This document shows positions 1 to 8,611 of a DNA stretch of 64,000 nucleotides, piece by piece (within the stretch, counting starts at the first letter, position 1; each line of letters begins with the position of its first letter). Location: NCBI GenBank assembly GCA_001725355.1, contig MEGD01000012.1, positions 20,227-84,226 of the forward strand, written 5' to 3'. The notes under the pieces were generated by a model. That model was not told the origin of the DNA and did no database searches. It worked only from the letters and a program-made list of their open reading frames with translations. A program made the translations under genes and the position numbers. Origin of the DNA: Novosphingobium sp. SCN 66-18. Lineage in GTDB: Bacteria; Pseudomonadota; Alphaproteobacteria; Sphingomonadales; Sphingomonadaceae.

Positions 1-109
1 TCTTGCCGGGGCACTGGTCCTGCAAGTGATAGGCCGATCCGATGCCGGAAATGCCGGCGCCGACAATCAGCACGTCAACGTGATCCGTCTTCGCTTCCTG
101 AGCCATCAT
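1..109 (-). CDS. Flavin-containing monooxygenase-like protein, N-terminus only
   Basis: Only the first 36 or so codons lie in the window; the gene continues past its left edge. The protein starts MMAQEAKTDHVDVLIVGAG and carries the FAD-binding dinucleotide motif GAGISGIG followed by SAYHLQDQCPG. That spacing is typical of NAD(P)/FAD-dependent Baeyer-Villiger or FMO-like monooxygenases (EthA-type), which oxidise ketones or heteroatoms with NADPH and oxygen. Two ATGs follow each other (109 and 106); the second has the better distance from the GGAGAGG Shine-Dalgarno. The exact subfamily cannot be told from this fragment. Confidence 0.7.
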   Translation of the reverse strand, partial: MMAQEAKTDHVDVLIVGAGISGIGSAYHLQDQCPGK

Positions 110-120
110 ACCTCTCCATG

Positions 121-145
121 AGCCGGCTTATGGATGCCGGCTTTT
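121..145. other. Short inverted repeat upstream of the monooxygenase gene
   Basis: AGCCGGC and GCCGGCT are separated by 8 nt and followed by TTT on the plus strand. It lies 12-35 nt upstream of the start codon at 109, so it may form a hairpin in the leader or act as a protein site. The rest of the stretch 146-405 shows no convincing gene. Confidence 0.3.
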
Positions 146-405
146 GCCGGTTCACCTGCCTTGCTTCGGCAGAAGAGTGCCTTGCGCATTGACGGGGATC
201 AAGAACATCGCGTCACGCGCGGCGCGCGATCGGCCCAAGAATTAACGAACGTTCATGCGCCGGATCATCCTGCGTCATGTGCAGCCGTGCAAGAACCGCT
301 CGCAACGGCAGACCGAACCGACGCAAGGACGGTCCGATGCCGTAGCGGAATTTGATCTTTCGAATTTCCAGCCTTGGGAGCGGCCCCCCCGGACCCGCTC
401 CCGCT

Positions 406-442
406 CCGGGGGCGGGCAGACCACCCTTCATCCCGCCCCCGG
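406..442 (-). terminator. GC-rich hairpin downstream of the DUF2585 gene
   Basis: A perfect 11-bp inverted repeat (CCGGGGGCGGG / CCCGCCCCCGG) with a 15-nt loop lies about 50 nt after the stop of the minus-strand DUF2585 gene. There is no clear T-run, so it is either a weak terminator or a stabilising 3' hairpin. Confidence 0.45.
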
Positions 443-490
443 AAATCTTTCCAGGCGCCCGGAAAGGTTCCGAAACCAGCCGGAATGCGG

Positions 491-1099
491 TCAGGCAGCG
501 GCCTGCCAGTGGCGAATCGCCTCGATCGGCCATGCGAGCATGAGGACGTTGAGCGTCAGATTGTCGCGGATCATTGCCAGCGTGAACAGTTCGAACGCGA
601 TCGCCAGCCCGATGGTGGCCCATGCCGGCAGACGCGAGGCGACAAGAAAGCCAAGGGCCATGAAGCCGATGTCGCTTGCCGAATTGAGCACGCTGTCGCC
701 GGAGTACCCCCACGATACCGTGACTGACCGGTAGCGATCGATGATGATCGGCGAGTTTTCGAGCAGCTCCCACGATCCCTCGATCAGCACGGCGAATGGC
801 AAGGCCCAGCGCGACGATACCCTTCGGGCCAGCGCGAGCACGCGCCACAGCAGCCGCGCCGCGCCATAGAACAGCATCCCGTGGATGAGGTGGCTGAAGC
901 TGTACCAGTCCGAAACCTGCTGGCTGTTTTCAGGCGATTCCACCACGCCTTGCCACAGGCGCACCACGCCGCACGGGCAGATGGGCGGCCGCCCTTCCCC
1001 CAGCAGGATGCCGACGATCAGCGCCGCGATCAGCAGCGCCACGGCGGTCCTTGCACGATCGGGCGTCAGCGGTGGACGGGATGCAAAATCGGCCTTCAT
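491..1099 (-). CDS. DUF2585 (UPF0314) family membrane protein
   Basis: A 202-residue membrane protein of unknown function. An N-terminal hydrophobic segment (about residues 18-36) is followed by a region with SHLIHGMLFYG, a central EGSWELLENSPIIIDRYR stretch, then YSGDSVLNSASD and IRDNLTLNVLML, which together are the hallmark of the alphaproteobacterial DUF2585/UPF0314 family. The conserved Glu, Asn, Arg and Asp residues inside hydrophobic segments suggest a buried polar site, but no activity is known. It is transcribed away from the carotenoid operon, with only 91 bp between the two start codons, so the two may share a divergent promoter region. Confidence 0.85.
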   Translation of the reverse strand: MKADFASRPPLTPDRARTAVALLIAALIVGILLGEGRPPICPCGVVRLWQGVVESPENSQQVSDWYSFSHLIHGMLFYGAARLLWRVLALARRVSSRWALPFAVLIEGSWELLENSPIIIDRYRSVTVSWGYSGDSVLNSASDIGFMALGFLVASRLPAWATIGLAIAFELFTLAMIRDNLTLNVLMLAWPIEAIRHWQAAA

Positions 1100-1190
1100 C
1101 GCTAACCCTTAGCCTTACGGAATTGCCAAACCCTTGATAGGCCCCATGGTGCAGTTGCGCCGTTCCGGTCGAACGCCTAGGTGAAACGGG

Positions 1191-2402
1191 ATGAGTTCGC
1201 GAACCTGCGACATCGTTATTCTTGGCGGCGGCCTTGCGGGCGGTCTGGCGGCGCTTGCTTTCGCACGCGCACGGCCGGACCTGTCTTTGTGCCTGGTCGA
1301 ACAGGGCGAAACGCTGGGCGGCCACCATCTTTGGTCATTCTTCGGCAGCGACGTGGGCAAGGCCGGGCGCGAGTTGCTCGCGCCGCTCGTCGAAGCGGCG
1401 TGGCCTGGATACACGATCCGCTTTCCGCAATACGAACGGCAGCTCGATACGAGCTACTACGCGATGACATCAGCGCGCCTGGACGCGGCGCTGCGCGCCG
1501 CACTGCCGACGGAGGCGATCCTGTGCAACCGGCGCGCACTGGCCTGCAGCGAAATGGCGGTCACGCTGTCCGACGGCACGCGGCTTGAGGCTGGCGCGGT
1601 GATAGACGCGCGCGGAGCGCGGCTGGCCGGGCACCTCACCGGCGGCTGGCAGAAGTTCGTAGGGCAGCGGCTCAAACTGAAAGCCCCGCACGGGCTGGAG
1701 CGGCCCGTCATCATGGACGCCACCGTCGAGCAGATCGATGGCTACCGTTTCCTCTATTGCCTGCCCTTCGCGCCCGACGAGGTGTTCATCGAGGACACCT
1801 ACTACGCGGACGGCACCCACCTGGACATCTCCGCCATCCACGCCCGGATCGAAGCCTATGCGCTGGCGCGCGGCTGGCGCGTGGACGCGGTGCTGGATCA
1901 GGAAACCGGCGTGCTGCCGGTTGTCGCCGGCGGCGATTTCGACGGGTTCTGGCGCGCGACCGGCGGGCAGATCGCCCGCGCCGGCAGCCGCGCCGGCCTG
2001 TTCCACGCGGTCACCAGCTATTCGGTGCCCGATGCCGTGCGCTTCGCCCTGGCGCTGGCGCGGCAGGACGATCTCTCGGGCCAGGCGCTCGCCGTGTTCA
2101 GCGAGGAATGGGCAAGACGCCACTGGCAGCGCGGGCGGTTCGACCGGGCGCTTTCCTCCATGCTGTTCGCCGCTGCTGAGCCACGGGAGCGCTATCGCGT
2201 GCTGCAACGCTTCTACCGTCTGGACCAGCGCCTGATCGAGCGGTTCTACGCCGGACGGTCGACCGCGCTCGACAAGATGCGCATTCTCGCGGGGCGCCCT
2301 CCGGTCGTGGTCGGCAGGGCCATCGGCGTGCTGACCGGCCTTGGCGCAAAGCCGCAGGCGCTGCATCATTCCAGCCAATCGCCATCGGGAGTGCGCAAGT
2401 GA
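1191..2402 (+). CDS. crtY: Lycopene beta-cyclase CrtY
   Basis: 403 residues, first gene of a carotenoid operon. It cyclises both ends of lycopene to beta-carotene in the membrane. The N-terminus has the FAD/NAD dinucleotide motif ILGGGLAGGLAALAFAR, then GGHHLWSFFGSD, typical of the CrtY family; YRFLYCLPFAPDEVFIEDTYY in the middle and the C-terminal FYRLDQRLIERFYAGR are further family marks. The length is close to that of other proteobacterial CrtY proteins. The ATG at 1191 lies just after AGGTGAAACGGG. Its stop overlaps the GTG start of crtI (GTGA). Confidence 0.95.
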   Translation: MSSRTCDIVILGGGLAGGLAALAFARARPDLSLCLVEQGETLGGHHLWSFFGSDVGKAGRELLAPLVEAAWPGYTIRFPQYERQLDTSYYAMTSARLDAALRAALPTEAILCNRRALACSEMAVTLSDGTRLEAGAVIDARGARLAGHLTGGWQKFVGQRLKLKAPHGLERPVIMDATVEQIDGYRFLYCLPFAPDEVFIEDTYYADGTHLDISAIHARIEAYALARGWRVDAVLDQETGVLPVVAGGDFDGFWRATGGQIARAGSRAGLFHAVTSYSVPDAVRFALALARQDDLSGQALAVFSEEWARRHWQRGRFDRALSSMLFAAAEPRERYRVLQRFYRLDQRLIERFYAGRSTALDKMRILAGRPPVVVGRAIGVLTGLGAKPQALHHSSQSPSGVRK

Positions 2403-3877
2403 AACGAGCCTGTGTGATCGGCGCCGGGTTCGGCGGACTGGCGCTCGCCATCCGCCTCCAGTCGGCCGGCATCCAGACCACCGTCATCGAAGCACGCGAC
2501 AAGCCGGGCGGGCGCGCCTGGTACTGGGAACGCGATGGCTTCACGTTCGATGCCGGGCCGACGGTCATCACCGATCCCCCGTGCCTTGAGGAACTTTGGA
2601 ACCTCAGTGGGCATCGCATGGCCGACGACGTGGACCTGATGCCGGTATCCCCGTTCTACCGGCTGAACTGGCCGGACGGCACCGTGTTCGACTATTCGAA
2701 CGACGAAGCGCACCTGCGCGCCGAAATCGCGCGGATCTCGCCCGGCGACGTCGTCGGGTACGAGGATTTCCTGCGCTATTCGGCCGGCGTATTCGAGGAA
2801 GGTTACGTCAAGCTGGGGGCGGTGCCGTTCCTCGATTTTTCCAGCATGATCAAGGCCGCCCCCGCGCTGGCGCGCTATCAGGCATGGCGTTCGGTCTATT
2901 CGATGGTGTCGAGCTTCGTCGAAAGCGAAAAGCTGCGCGAGGCCTTCAGCTTCCACACCCTGCTGGTGGGTGGCAACCCGATGAACACCAGCGCGATCTA
3001 TGCCCTGATCCACAAGCTGGAGAAGGATGGTGGCGTGTGGTGGGCCAGGGGCGGCACCAACCGCCTGATCGCCGGCATGGTCCGCCACTTCGAACGGCTG
3101 GGCGGCGAAGTGCGGCTGGGCGATCCGGTGGCGCGCGTCGAAACGCTGGGCAGCAGGGTCACGGGTGTCCTGACCCGCAGCGGCTGGCACGCCCCGTTCG
3201 ATGCGGTCGCCTCCAACGCCGACCTGATGCACACCTACCGCGATCTTCTGTCCGACAATCCGCGCGGAAAGCGGCAGGCCCGGTCGCTGGCGCGCAAGCG
3301 GTTCTCGCCTAGCCTGTTCGTGGTGCATTTCGGCGTGGAGGGCACTTGGCCCGGCATTCCGCACCACATGATCCTGTTCGGTCCGCGCTACAAAGGCCTG
3401 CTGGACGACATCTACCAGCACGGGGTGCTGCCGCAGGACTTCTCGATCTACCTGCACCACCCGACCGTGACCGATCCGTCGATGGCGCCGGAAGGCATGA
3501 GCACGTTCTACGCGCTGGTGCCCGTGGCCAACATGGGCAAGCTTCCGGTCGATTGGAACGAGATCGGCCCGGTGCTGGAAAAGCGCATCCTCGACGAAGT
3601 GGGCCGCCGCCTGATCCCGGACATCCACGATCGCATCCGGACCAAGTTCCACTATGCGCCGACCGACTTCGCCACCGACCTTTCCGCCTATCAGGGCAGC
3701 GCGTTCAGCCTGGAGCCGCTGCTGACGCAGAGCGCGTGGTTCCGCGCGCACAACCGCGATGACGCGATTCCCAATTTCTACCTGGTCGGCGCGGGCACGC
3801 ATCCGGGCGCCGGCATTCCGGGCGTGGTCGGCAGCGCGAAGGCAACCGCCCGTCTCATGCTGGAGGATATGAAGTGA
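2399..3877 (+). CDS. crtI: Phytoene desaturase CrtI
   Basis: 492 residues. FAD-dependent enzyme that desaturates phytoene, normally in four steps to lycopene. It starts with the FAD-binding motif IGAGFGGLALAIRLQ and EARDKPGGRAW, then DAGPTVITDP, and ends with the carotenoid-oxidase C-terminal signature VGAGTHPGAGIPGVVGSAK. The GTG start at 2399 overlaps the crtY stop by 4 bp, and the stop overlaps the next gene in the same way, so expression is probably translationally coupled along the operon. Full length; no anomalies seen. Confidence 0.96.
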   Translation: MKRACVIGAGFGGLALAIRLQSAGIQTTVIEARDKPGGRAWYWERDGFTFDAGPTVITDPPCLEELWNLSGHRMADDVDLMPVSPFYRLNWPDGTVFDYSNDEAHLRAEIARISPGDVVGYEDFLRYSAGVFEEGYVKLGAVPFLDFSSMIKAAPALARYQAWRSVYSMVSSFVESEKLREAFSFHTLLVGGNPMNTSAIYALIHKLEKDGGVWWARGGTNRLIAGMVRHFERLGGEVRLGDPVARVETLGSRVTGVLTRSGWHAPFDAVASNADLMHTYRDLLSDNPRGKRQARSLARKRFSPSLFVVHFGVEGTWPGIPHHMILFGPRYKGLLDDIYQHGVLPQDFSIYLHHPTVTDPSMAPEGMSTFYALVPVANMGKLPVDWNEIGPVLEKRILDEVGRRLIPDIHDRIRTKFHYAPTDFATDLSAYQGSAFSLEPLLTQSAWFRAHNRDDAIPNFYLVGAGTHPGAGIPGVVGSAKATARLMLEDMK

Positions 3878-4455
3878 AACGCCTTGCCGTCTATTGCGGC
3901 TCCGCCTCCCCCGCCGATTCCCGGTATATCGAACTTGCCCGCGACGTCGGCACCACGCTGGCCCGGCGCGGCATAGGGCTGGTCTATGGCGGCGGGCGGC
4001 TGGGCCTGATGGGCGCGGTGGCAAGCGGTGCGCTGGAGGCCGGCGGCGAAGTGATCGGCGTGATCCCCGAAGCGCTGGTCAGCGCCGAGGTTTCCAATAC
4101 CGACTGCACCGAACTGCACGTCGTGGCCAACATGCACCAGCGCAAGCAGGCCTTCACCGAACTGTCGGACGGCTTCCTGACCATCCCCGGCGGGGTCGGC
4201 ACGATGGACGAACTGTGGGAAGCGGTAAGCTGGGCGCAGCTTGGCTACCACACCAAGCCCGTGGGCCTGCTCAACGCCTTCGGGTTCTACGATCACCTGA
4301 TCGCCTTCAACCGGCACATGATGGACGTGGGCTTCATCCGCGAAGCCCATCGCGACATCATCATCGCGGAGCCCGATCTCGATCTGCTGCTGGCGCGGAT
4401 GGAGGCGCACGTGCCGCACACCCCGATCTTCGCGATGAAGGCCGCCGATTTGTGA
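3874..4455 (+). CDS. LOG family protein (TIGR00730, nucleotide 5'-monophosphate phosphoribohydrolase-like)
   Basis: 193 residues with a Rossmann-like fold: GGGRLGLMGAVASGA near residue 40 and the signature PGGVGTMDELWE near residue 110, both diagnostic of the LOG (Lonely Guy) family. Characterised members release the base from cytokinin-type or ordinary nucleoside monophosphates. Here the gene sits inside the carotenoid operon between crtI and crtB and is coupled to both by 4-bp GTGA overlaps, so it is co-transcribed with pigment synthesis. Its substrate and any carotenoid-linked role are unknown. It was formerly often annotated as lysine decarboxylase, which is wrong for this family. Confidence 0.9.
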   Translation: MKRLAVYCGSASPADSRYIELARDVGTTLARRGIGLVYGGGRLGLMGAVASGALEAGGEVIGVIPEALVSAEVSNTDCTELHVVANMHQRKQAFTELSDGFLTIPGGVGTMDELWEAVSWAQLGYHTKPVGLLNAFGFYDHLIAFNRHMMDVGFIREAHRDIIIAEPDLDLLLARMEAHVPHTPIFAMKAADL

Positions 4456-5447
4456 CGGAAGGTCGCAAGACCGGAAATCCTGAAGACCGCGCCATGAGAG
4501 ACGCCCTCGTCGCCCATGCCCGGCAGTCGATCCTGCGCGGATCGAAAAGCTTCGCCGCCGCGAGCCACCTGTTCGATTCCGTAACGCGCGAACGGGTCTG
4601 GCTGCTCTATGCCTGGTGCCGGCGGTGCGATGACATCGCCGACGCGCAGGACCATGGCGGCGCGCTGGGCACGCAAGGCGGCGGCGAGGAACGCTTCGCC
4701 ACGATCCGCACCCTGACCGCGCGCGCTTTCGCGGGCGAGGAAACCGGCGATCCGGCCTTCGATGCGCTGGGCGTGGTCGCGCGCGAAACCGGCCTCACGC
4801 CGCCCATGGCCGAGGATGTGATCGCCGGCTTCGCGCTCGATGCCGCTGATTGGCATCCCCGCAGCGAAGCCGACCTGATGCGCTATTGCTGGCATGTCGC
4901 CGGGGCGGTGGGCGTGATGATGGCCGTGGTCATGGGCGTGGCGCCGGACGACGAGGATACGCTCGATCGCGCCTGCGACCTGGGGCTGGCCTTCCAGCTG
5001 GCCAACATTGCGCGCGATCTGGCCGAGGACGATGCGGCGGCGCGCTGTTACCTGCCCGCCGAATGGCTGGCGGAACACGATATTCCGCCGGGCGAGCAGA
5101 TGAAGCCGCCCTACCGCGCGACGATGGCCCGGCTGGCCGCACGGCTGTGCGAACGCGCGCAGGCGCACCGCTGTTCGGCGCGGATCGGCGCGGCAAGGCT
5201 CACCCCCCGCCAGCGGTGGGCGATCCTGGCGGCGGCGGGCATCTATGGCGAGATCGCCGTGGAAGTCGCCAGACGCGGCGCGAAGGCATGGGACAGCCGC
5301 ACGGTGGTTGGCAAGGGTCGCAAGATCGCGTGGATCGGCAAGGCGGCCACGCAGGCGCTGCTGCCCGTGCCCCGCTCCTGCCATGCCGGCGCGAAGGCGC
5401 GGCGCTTCACCCGCCGCGACCTGATCGCGATGACGCGTCCCCTGTAA
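4452..5447 (+). CDS. crtB: Phytoene synthase CrtB
   Basis: 331 residues if the GTG at 4452, which overlaps the LOG stop (GTGA), is the start; an ATG at 4494 (MRDALVAHARQ) is the alternative and begins nearer the conserved domain. Condenses two geranylgeranyl diphosphates to phytoene. Family marks are SKSFAAASHLF, the first aspartate-rich motif CRRCDDIADAQ and the second NIARDLAEDDAA, which bind the Mg-diphosphates. Last gene of crtY-crtI-LOG-crtB. With CrtI and CrtY this suffices for beta-carotene from GGPP; hydroxylases or ketolases for later xanthophylls are not in this window. Confidence 0.95.
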   Translation: MTEGRKTGNPEDRAMRDALVAHARQSILRGSKSFAAASHLFDSVTRERVWLLYAWCRRCDDIADAQDHGGALGTQGGGEERFATIRTLTARAFAGEETGDPAFDALGVVARETGLTPPMAEDVIAGFALDAADWHPRSEADLMRYCWHVAGAVGVMMAVVMGVAPDDEDTLDRACDLGLAFQLANIARDLAEDDAAARCYLPAEWLAEHDIPPGEQMKPPYRATMARLAARLCERAQAHRCSARIGAARLTPRQRWAILAAAGIYGEIAVEVARRGAKAWDSRTVVGKGRKIAWIGKAATQALLPVPRSCHAGAKARRFTRRDLIAMTRPL

Positions 5448-5463
5448 CATTTCCCGTAACCAT

Positions 5464-5494
5464 TCCGCCCGCTGCTGCGAATGCCACGGGCGGA
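5464..5494 (+). terminator. Hairpin after the carotenoid operon
   Basis: TCCGCCCG and CGGGCGGA form an 8-bp stem with a 15-nt loop, 17 nt after the crtB stop. There is no T-run, so it is at best a weak or Rho-assisted terminator. Confidence 0.4.
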
Positions 5495-5560
5495 CTGTTC
5501 ATGGCTTGCACCCATGCGAAGCTGTGTCATGCTGCCTTCGGGCTGACAGGGGAGAGCGGG

Positions 5561-6412
5561 ATGGAACACGCGAACGCGGACAACCGGACGCAACCGGAAG
5601 CACCGCTGATCTATCGCACGAAACTGCCGGTGCGCATCTGGCACTGGATCAACGCGTTCAGCATCTTCGTGATGCTGATGAGCGGCATGTCGATCTTCAA
5701 CGCCCACCCCCGCCTTTACTGGGGCCAGTACGGCGCGAACTTCGACCAGCCGTGGCTGGTGATCGGCAACCACGGGGATAGCGGTTTCGTGAACCTGCTG
5801 GGCGTGGAACTGCCCGTCGGCGGCCTGCTGGGCGTCTCGTCCGAAGGGGCGCGGGCGTTTCCGCCGCTGTTGACGATCCCTTCGCATTACAATCTGGCTG
5901 GTGGGCGCGAATGGCACTTCTTCTTCGCATGGGTGCTGGCGGTCTCGGCCACGCTGTTCCTGCTCTACGCGCTGGTTTCCCGCCACTTGCAGCGCGATCT
6001 TGCGCTGACGCGCGCGGAAATGCGCCCTTCGCACCTGTGGCATGACATCAAGGAGCACGCCCGCCTGCGCTTTCCCACCGGGGAAGCCGCGCGGCGCTAC
6101 AATCCCTTGCAGAAGATCGCCTATCTGGCGGTGATCCTGATCCTGATCCCCACCGTGATCCTGACCGGCCTCACCATGTCGCCCACCATGAACGCGGCAT
6201 GGCCCTGGCTGCTCGACCTGTTCGGCGGTCGGCAATCGGCGCGCTCCATCCATTTCCTCTGCGCGCTGGGCTTCGCGGCCTTCATCGCGGTCCATCTGGC
6301 GATGGTGCTGCTGGCGGGGCCGGTCAACGAACTGCGCTCGATGATTACGGGCTGGTACCGCCTGCCGCAGCCGAAGGCGCCGGCAACCACGATGACGGAG
6401 GACGCGGCATGA
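5561..6412 (+). CDS. Membrane cytochrome b (b561 / formate dehydrogenase gamma-like) subunit
   Basis: 283 residues, di-heme-type integral membrane cytochrome. RIWHWINAFSIFVMLMSGMSIF opens the first membrane helix with a His near its start; further helices lie around residues 120-145 (WHFFFAWVLAVSATLFLLYAL), 190-215 (IAYLAVILILIPTVILTGL) and 235-260 (HFLCALGFAAFIAVHLAMVLL), with His residues suited to heme ligation. The start at 5561 follows the Shine-Dalgarno GGGGAGAG. It is coupled by an ATGA overlap to the molybdopterin oxidoreductase that follows and is probably its quinone-linked electron donor or acceptor. It is not the MsrQ-type partner usual for YedY proteins. Confidence 0.82.
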   Translation: MEHANADNRTQPEAPLIYRTKLPVRIWHWINAFSIFVMLMSGMSIFNAHPRLYWGQYGANFDQPWLVIGNHGDSGFVNLLGVELPVGGLLGVSSEGARAFPPLLTIPSHYNLAGGREWHFFFAWVLAVSATLFLLYALVSRHLQRDLALTRAEMRPSHLWHDIKEHARLRFPTGEAARRYNPLQKIAYLAVILILIPTVILTGLTMSPTMNAAWPWLLDLFGGRQSARSIHFLCALGFAAFIAVHLAMVLLAGPVNELRSMITGWYRLPQPKAPATTMTEDAA

Positions 6413-7158
6413 CCATCATCACCCGCCGCAACGCGCTGATCGGCGGCGCCGGATTGCTGCTTTCGGGTTGCGACCGCATCGCCGCATCGCCCTCGGTGCG
6501 CGAGGTGCTGACGCTGGGCGAAAAGGCCACGCGCACCGCACAACGGCTCGTCACCGATCGCAACGCGCTTGCCCGCGAGTTCACCCGCGCCGATCTTTCG
6601 CCCGTGTTCCGCGAAAACGGCACGCGCAATCCCGGATCGCCGGACTATGCCGCGCACGCGGCCGAACGCTTCGCCAACTGGCGTCTGCTGGTGGACGGCA
6701 TGGTCGCCCAGCCGCTCGCGATCGGCCTGCCCCAGATCCTCGCTGCGCCGCAACGCACGCAGATCACGCGGCACGATTGCGTGGAAGGGTGGAGCGCGAT
6801 CGGCCAGTGGACCGGGTTGCCGCTGGGCCTGCTGCTGCGCCGCGCCGGGCTATCGGGCAACGCGAAGTATATCGTGTTCCACTGCGCCGATCTTTATGAC
6901 GGCGCGCCCTATTACGAGAGCATCGATCTGGTCGATGCCTTCCACCCGCAGACGATCCTGGCGCACAGCCTGAACGGACAATCGCTCTCCATCGGCCACG
7001 GCGCACCGCTGCGCCTGCGCGTGGAACGGCAGCTCGGGTACAAGCAGGCCAAGTACGTGATGCGCATCCAGGCGGTGAGCAGCCTTGCCGACATTTACGG
7101 CGGCAAGGGCGGCTACTGGGAAGACCACCACGATTACCAGTGGTACGCGGGGATTTAG
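6409..7158 (+). CDS. Molybdopterin-dependent oxidoreductase of the sulfite-oxidase/YedY fold
   Basis: 249 residues. The N-terminus MTIITRRNALIGG looks like a Tat signal (twin Arg at 6-7), followed by a lipobox LLLSGC with Cys about residue 21, so it is probably exported folded and lipid-anchored. The Mo-ligand Cys is likely residue 124 in TRHDCVEGWSAIGQW, the SUOX/MsrP-type cofactor motif. The C-terminus (GYKQAKYVMRIQAV, GGYWEDHHDYQWYAGI) matches this family. It overlaps the cytochrome b gene upstream by 4 bp, which suggests a two-subunit periplasmic redox enzyme. Substrate unknown; sulfite, methionine sulfoxide or another oxo-acceptor are possible. Confidence 0.85.
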   Translation: MTIITRRNALIGGAGLLLSGCDRIAASPSVREVLTLGEKATRTAQRLVTDRNALAREFTRADLSPVFRENGTRNPGSPDYAAHAAERFANWRLLVDGMVAQPLAIGLPQILAAPQRTQITRHDCVEGWSAIGQWTGLPLGLLLRRAGLSGNAKYIVFHCADLYDGAPYYESIDLVDAFHPQTILAHSLNGQSLSIGHGAPLRLRVERQLGYKQAKYVMRIQAVSSLADIYGGKGGYWEDHHDYQWYAGI

Positions 7159-7277
7159 GCGGCGCGGACAAATTCGCGCGTGGCTGGAGCGACGGCTATC
7201 CGGCATTTTCCCTCGGGAGCGGCTTGCCCGTGCACGGCGCGATTGCGGACAATCAACGAATAATCTATAATTGCGCA

Positions 7278-7460
7278 ATGGACGGCGTTGATCCGCAGCA
7301 TCGCTCGAACTGGCTTCGTCGCCTGGGCTTGCTTTGTTTGCTTACAGGATCGGTTGCAGTCGCAATTTTTGGACGAGGCCCTCTTGCAGGGTTGTCCATA
7401 GTTGGTAGCATTATTGTTTTGGCTGAGCCTTATCTGACGCGCCGCATGAACGGCAGTTAA
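7278..7460 (+). CDS. Small hypothetical membrane protein
   Basis: 60 residues from the ATG at 7278 (MDGVDPQHRSNWLRRLGLLC). It has two hydrophobic stretches (about residues 16-30 and 34-50) joined by a short FGRGPL loop and ends in EPYLTRRMNGS. No family recognised. Codon composition here is less GC-rich than in the neighbouring genes. The Shine-Dalgarno is weak, so this may be a recently acquired or non-functional reading frame. Confidence 0.4.
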   Translation: MDGVDPQHRSNWLRRLGLLCLLTGSVAVAIFGRGPLAGLSIVGSIIVLAEPYLTRRMNGS

Positions 7461-7569
7461 CCCCGCCCTCCTTGCCGTCCTCTCCCCTCGTCGGCGAGCC
7501 CAAATAGCGTTCGTCCCTCCACAGCGGACTGTCCACGCGCCCGGGGCTCCTGATCCCAAGCGGGCCTCC

Positions 7570-8586
7570 TCAAACCTTCACGATCCCGCGCTCGACCAGG
7601 CTGCGCGCGCAATCGAGGATCGATTCCTCCACCGGCCGCGTGCGCCAGCCCAGCCTTTCGAGCGCATGGGCGGCGCTCGCATCGCGCACGTTGCCGAGTT
7701 CGCCGGTGATCTGGCGGATCATCGGATTGAACAGCGCGGAAAAGCGCACCAGCCAGTCCGGCAGGCGGCGGGTGGGCACCTTGCGCGCCTGATTGCCCAG
7801 GTTGTCCTTGAGCACGCGGGCGACGTCCACCAGCTTCAGGAACGGCCCGGCGCTGATGAAGCGTTCGCCGGCAAGGCCCGGTTCGGTCAGCGCGCGGACG
7901 TGCAGGTCCGCGCAATCGCGCACGTCGACGATGCCGAACCCCAGGTCCGGGCACCCCGGCAACGCCCCGGCGAGCAACTGGCGCACGACTTCGATCGAGG
8001 GCGAGAAATCGTCGCTCCACACCGGCCCCAGCACGGCGGCGGGGTTGACCGACACGAACTCCATCGCGCCGCCGTTGGCTGCCACCCAATCGCGCGCGGC
8101 GCGTTCGGCGATGGTCTTGGACTTGACGTAAGCATAGACGTCCGGCCCGTCCACGTCGGTCCAGTCGCGTTCGGTGAAGCGATGCTGGCCCTTGCCATGG
8201 CCATAGGCGATCGCGGCGACCGACGATGTCTGCACGAAGCGGGTGACGCCCGCCGCGCGCGCGAACCGCAAGGCGCGCAGCACGCCTTCGCGCGCGGGCA
8301 CGATCAGGTCGTCCTCATGCTTCGGCGCGTTGGTAGAGAACGGCGAGGCGACATGGCACACGTGGCTGCAGCCGATCACCGCATCCGCCCAGCCCGCGTC
8401 GGCCATCAGGTCCGCCGCGAAGAAGCGCAACGTGTCGGGCGTTCCGCCCAGGCGCGGGCGCAATTCCGCCTCGCGCGAAAGGTTGCGCACGGTGGCATGG
8501 ACCGTCCAGCCCTGTTCGAGAAGCTGCCGCACCACGAAGCCGGCGATGTAGCCGCTTGCACCGGTCACCAGAACCTTGCCCGTCAT
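7570..8586 (-). CDS. NAD-dependent epimerase/dehydratase (dihydroflavonol reductase-like)
   Basis: 338 residues of the extended short-chain dehydrogenase class. The Rossmann motif VTGASGYIAGFVVRQLLEQG lies at the N-terminus, with SHVCHVASPF, TSSVAAIAYGHG and the catalytic YAYVKSKTIAE (Tyr-X3-Lys) around residues 140-160, as in dihydroflavonol-4-reductase and aldehyde/ketone reductases. It begins 25 bp after the SDR gene stop on the same strand, so the two probably form one operon controlled from the palindrome at 9372-9390. Natural substrate unknown; a carbonyl compound is likely. Confidence 0.85.
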   Translation of the reverse strand: MTGKVLVTGASGYIAGFVVRQLLEQGWTVHATVRNLSREAELRPRLGGTPDTLRFFAADLMADAGWADAVIGCSHVCHVASPFSTNAPKHEDDLIVPAREGVLRALRFARAAGVTRFVQTSSVAAIAYGHGKGQHRFTERDWTDVDGPDVYAYVKSKTIAERAARDWVAANGGAMEFVSVNPAAVLGPVWSDDFSPSIEVVRQLLAGALPGCPDLGFGIVDVRDCADLHVRALTEPGLAGERFISAGPFLKLVDVARVLKDNLGNQARKVPTRRLPDWLVRFSALFNPMIRQITGELGNVRDASAAHALERLGWRTRPVEESILDCARSLVERGIVKV

Positions 8587-8611
8587 TCCTCTTCTCCCCG
8601 CCTGCCCGCTT

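Noticed and set aside
230-260. GAACGTTC palindrome upstream of the monooxygenase gene
   Set aside because: Only 8 bp and flanks do not extend the symmetry; such words occur by chance.
2366-4024. 552-residue open frame antisense to crtI
   Set aside because: High-GC codon bias creates long antisense frames; composition is His/Arg/Gln-rich, without domains, and it overlaps a clear gene.
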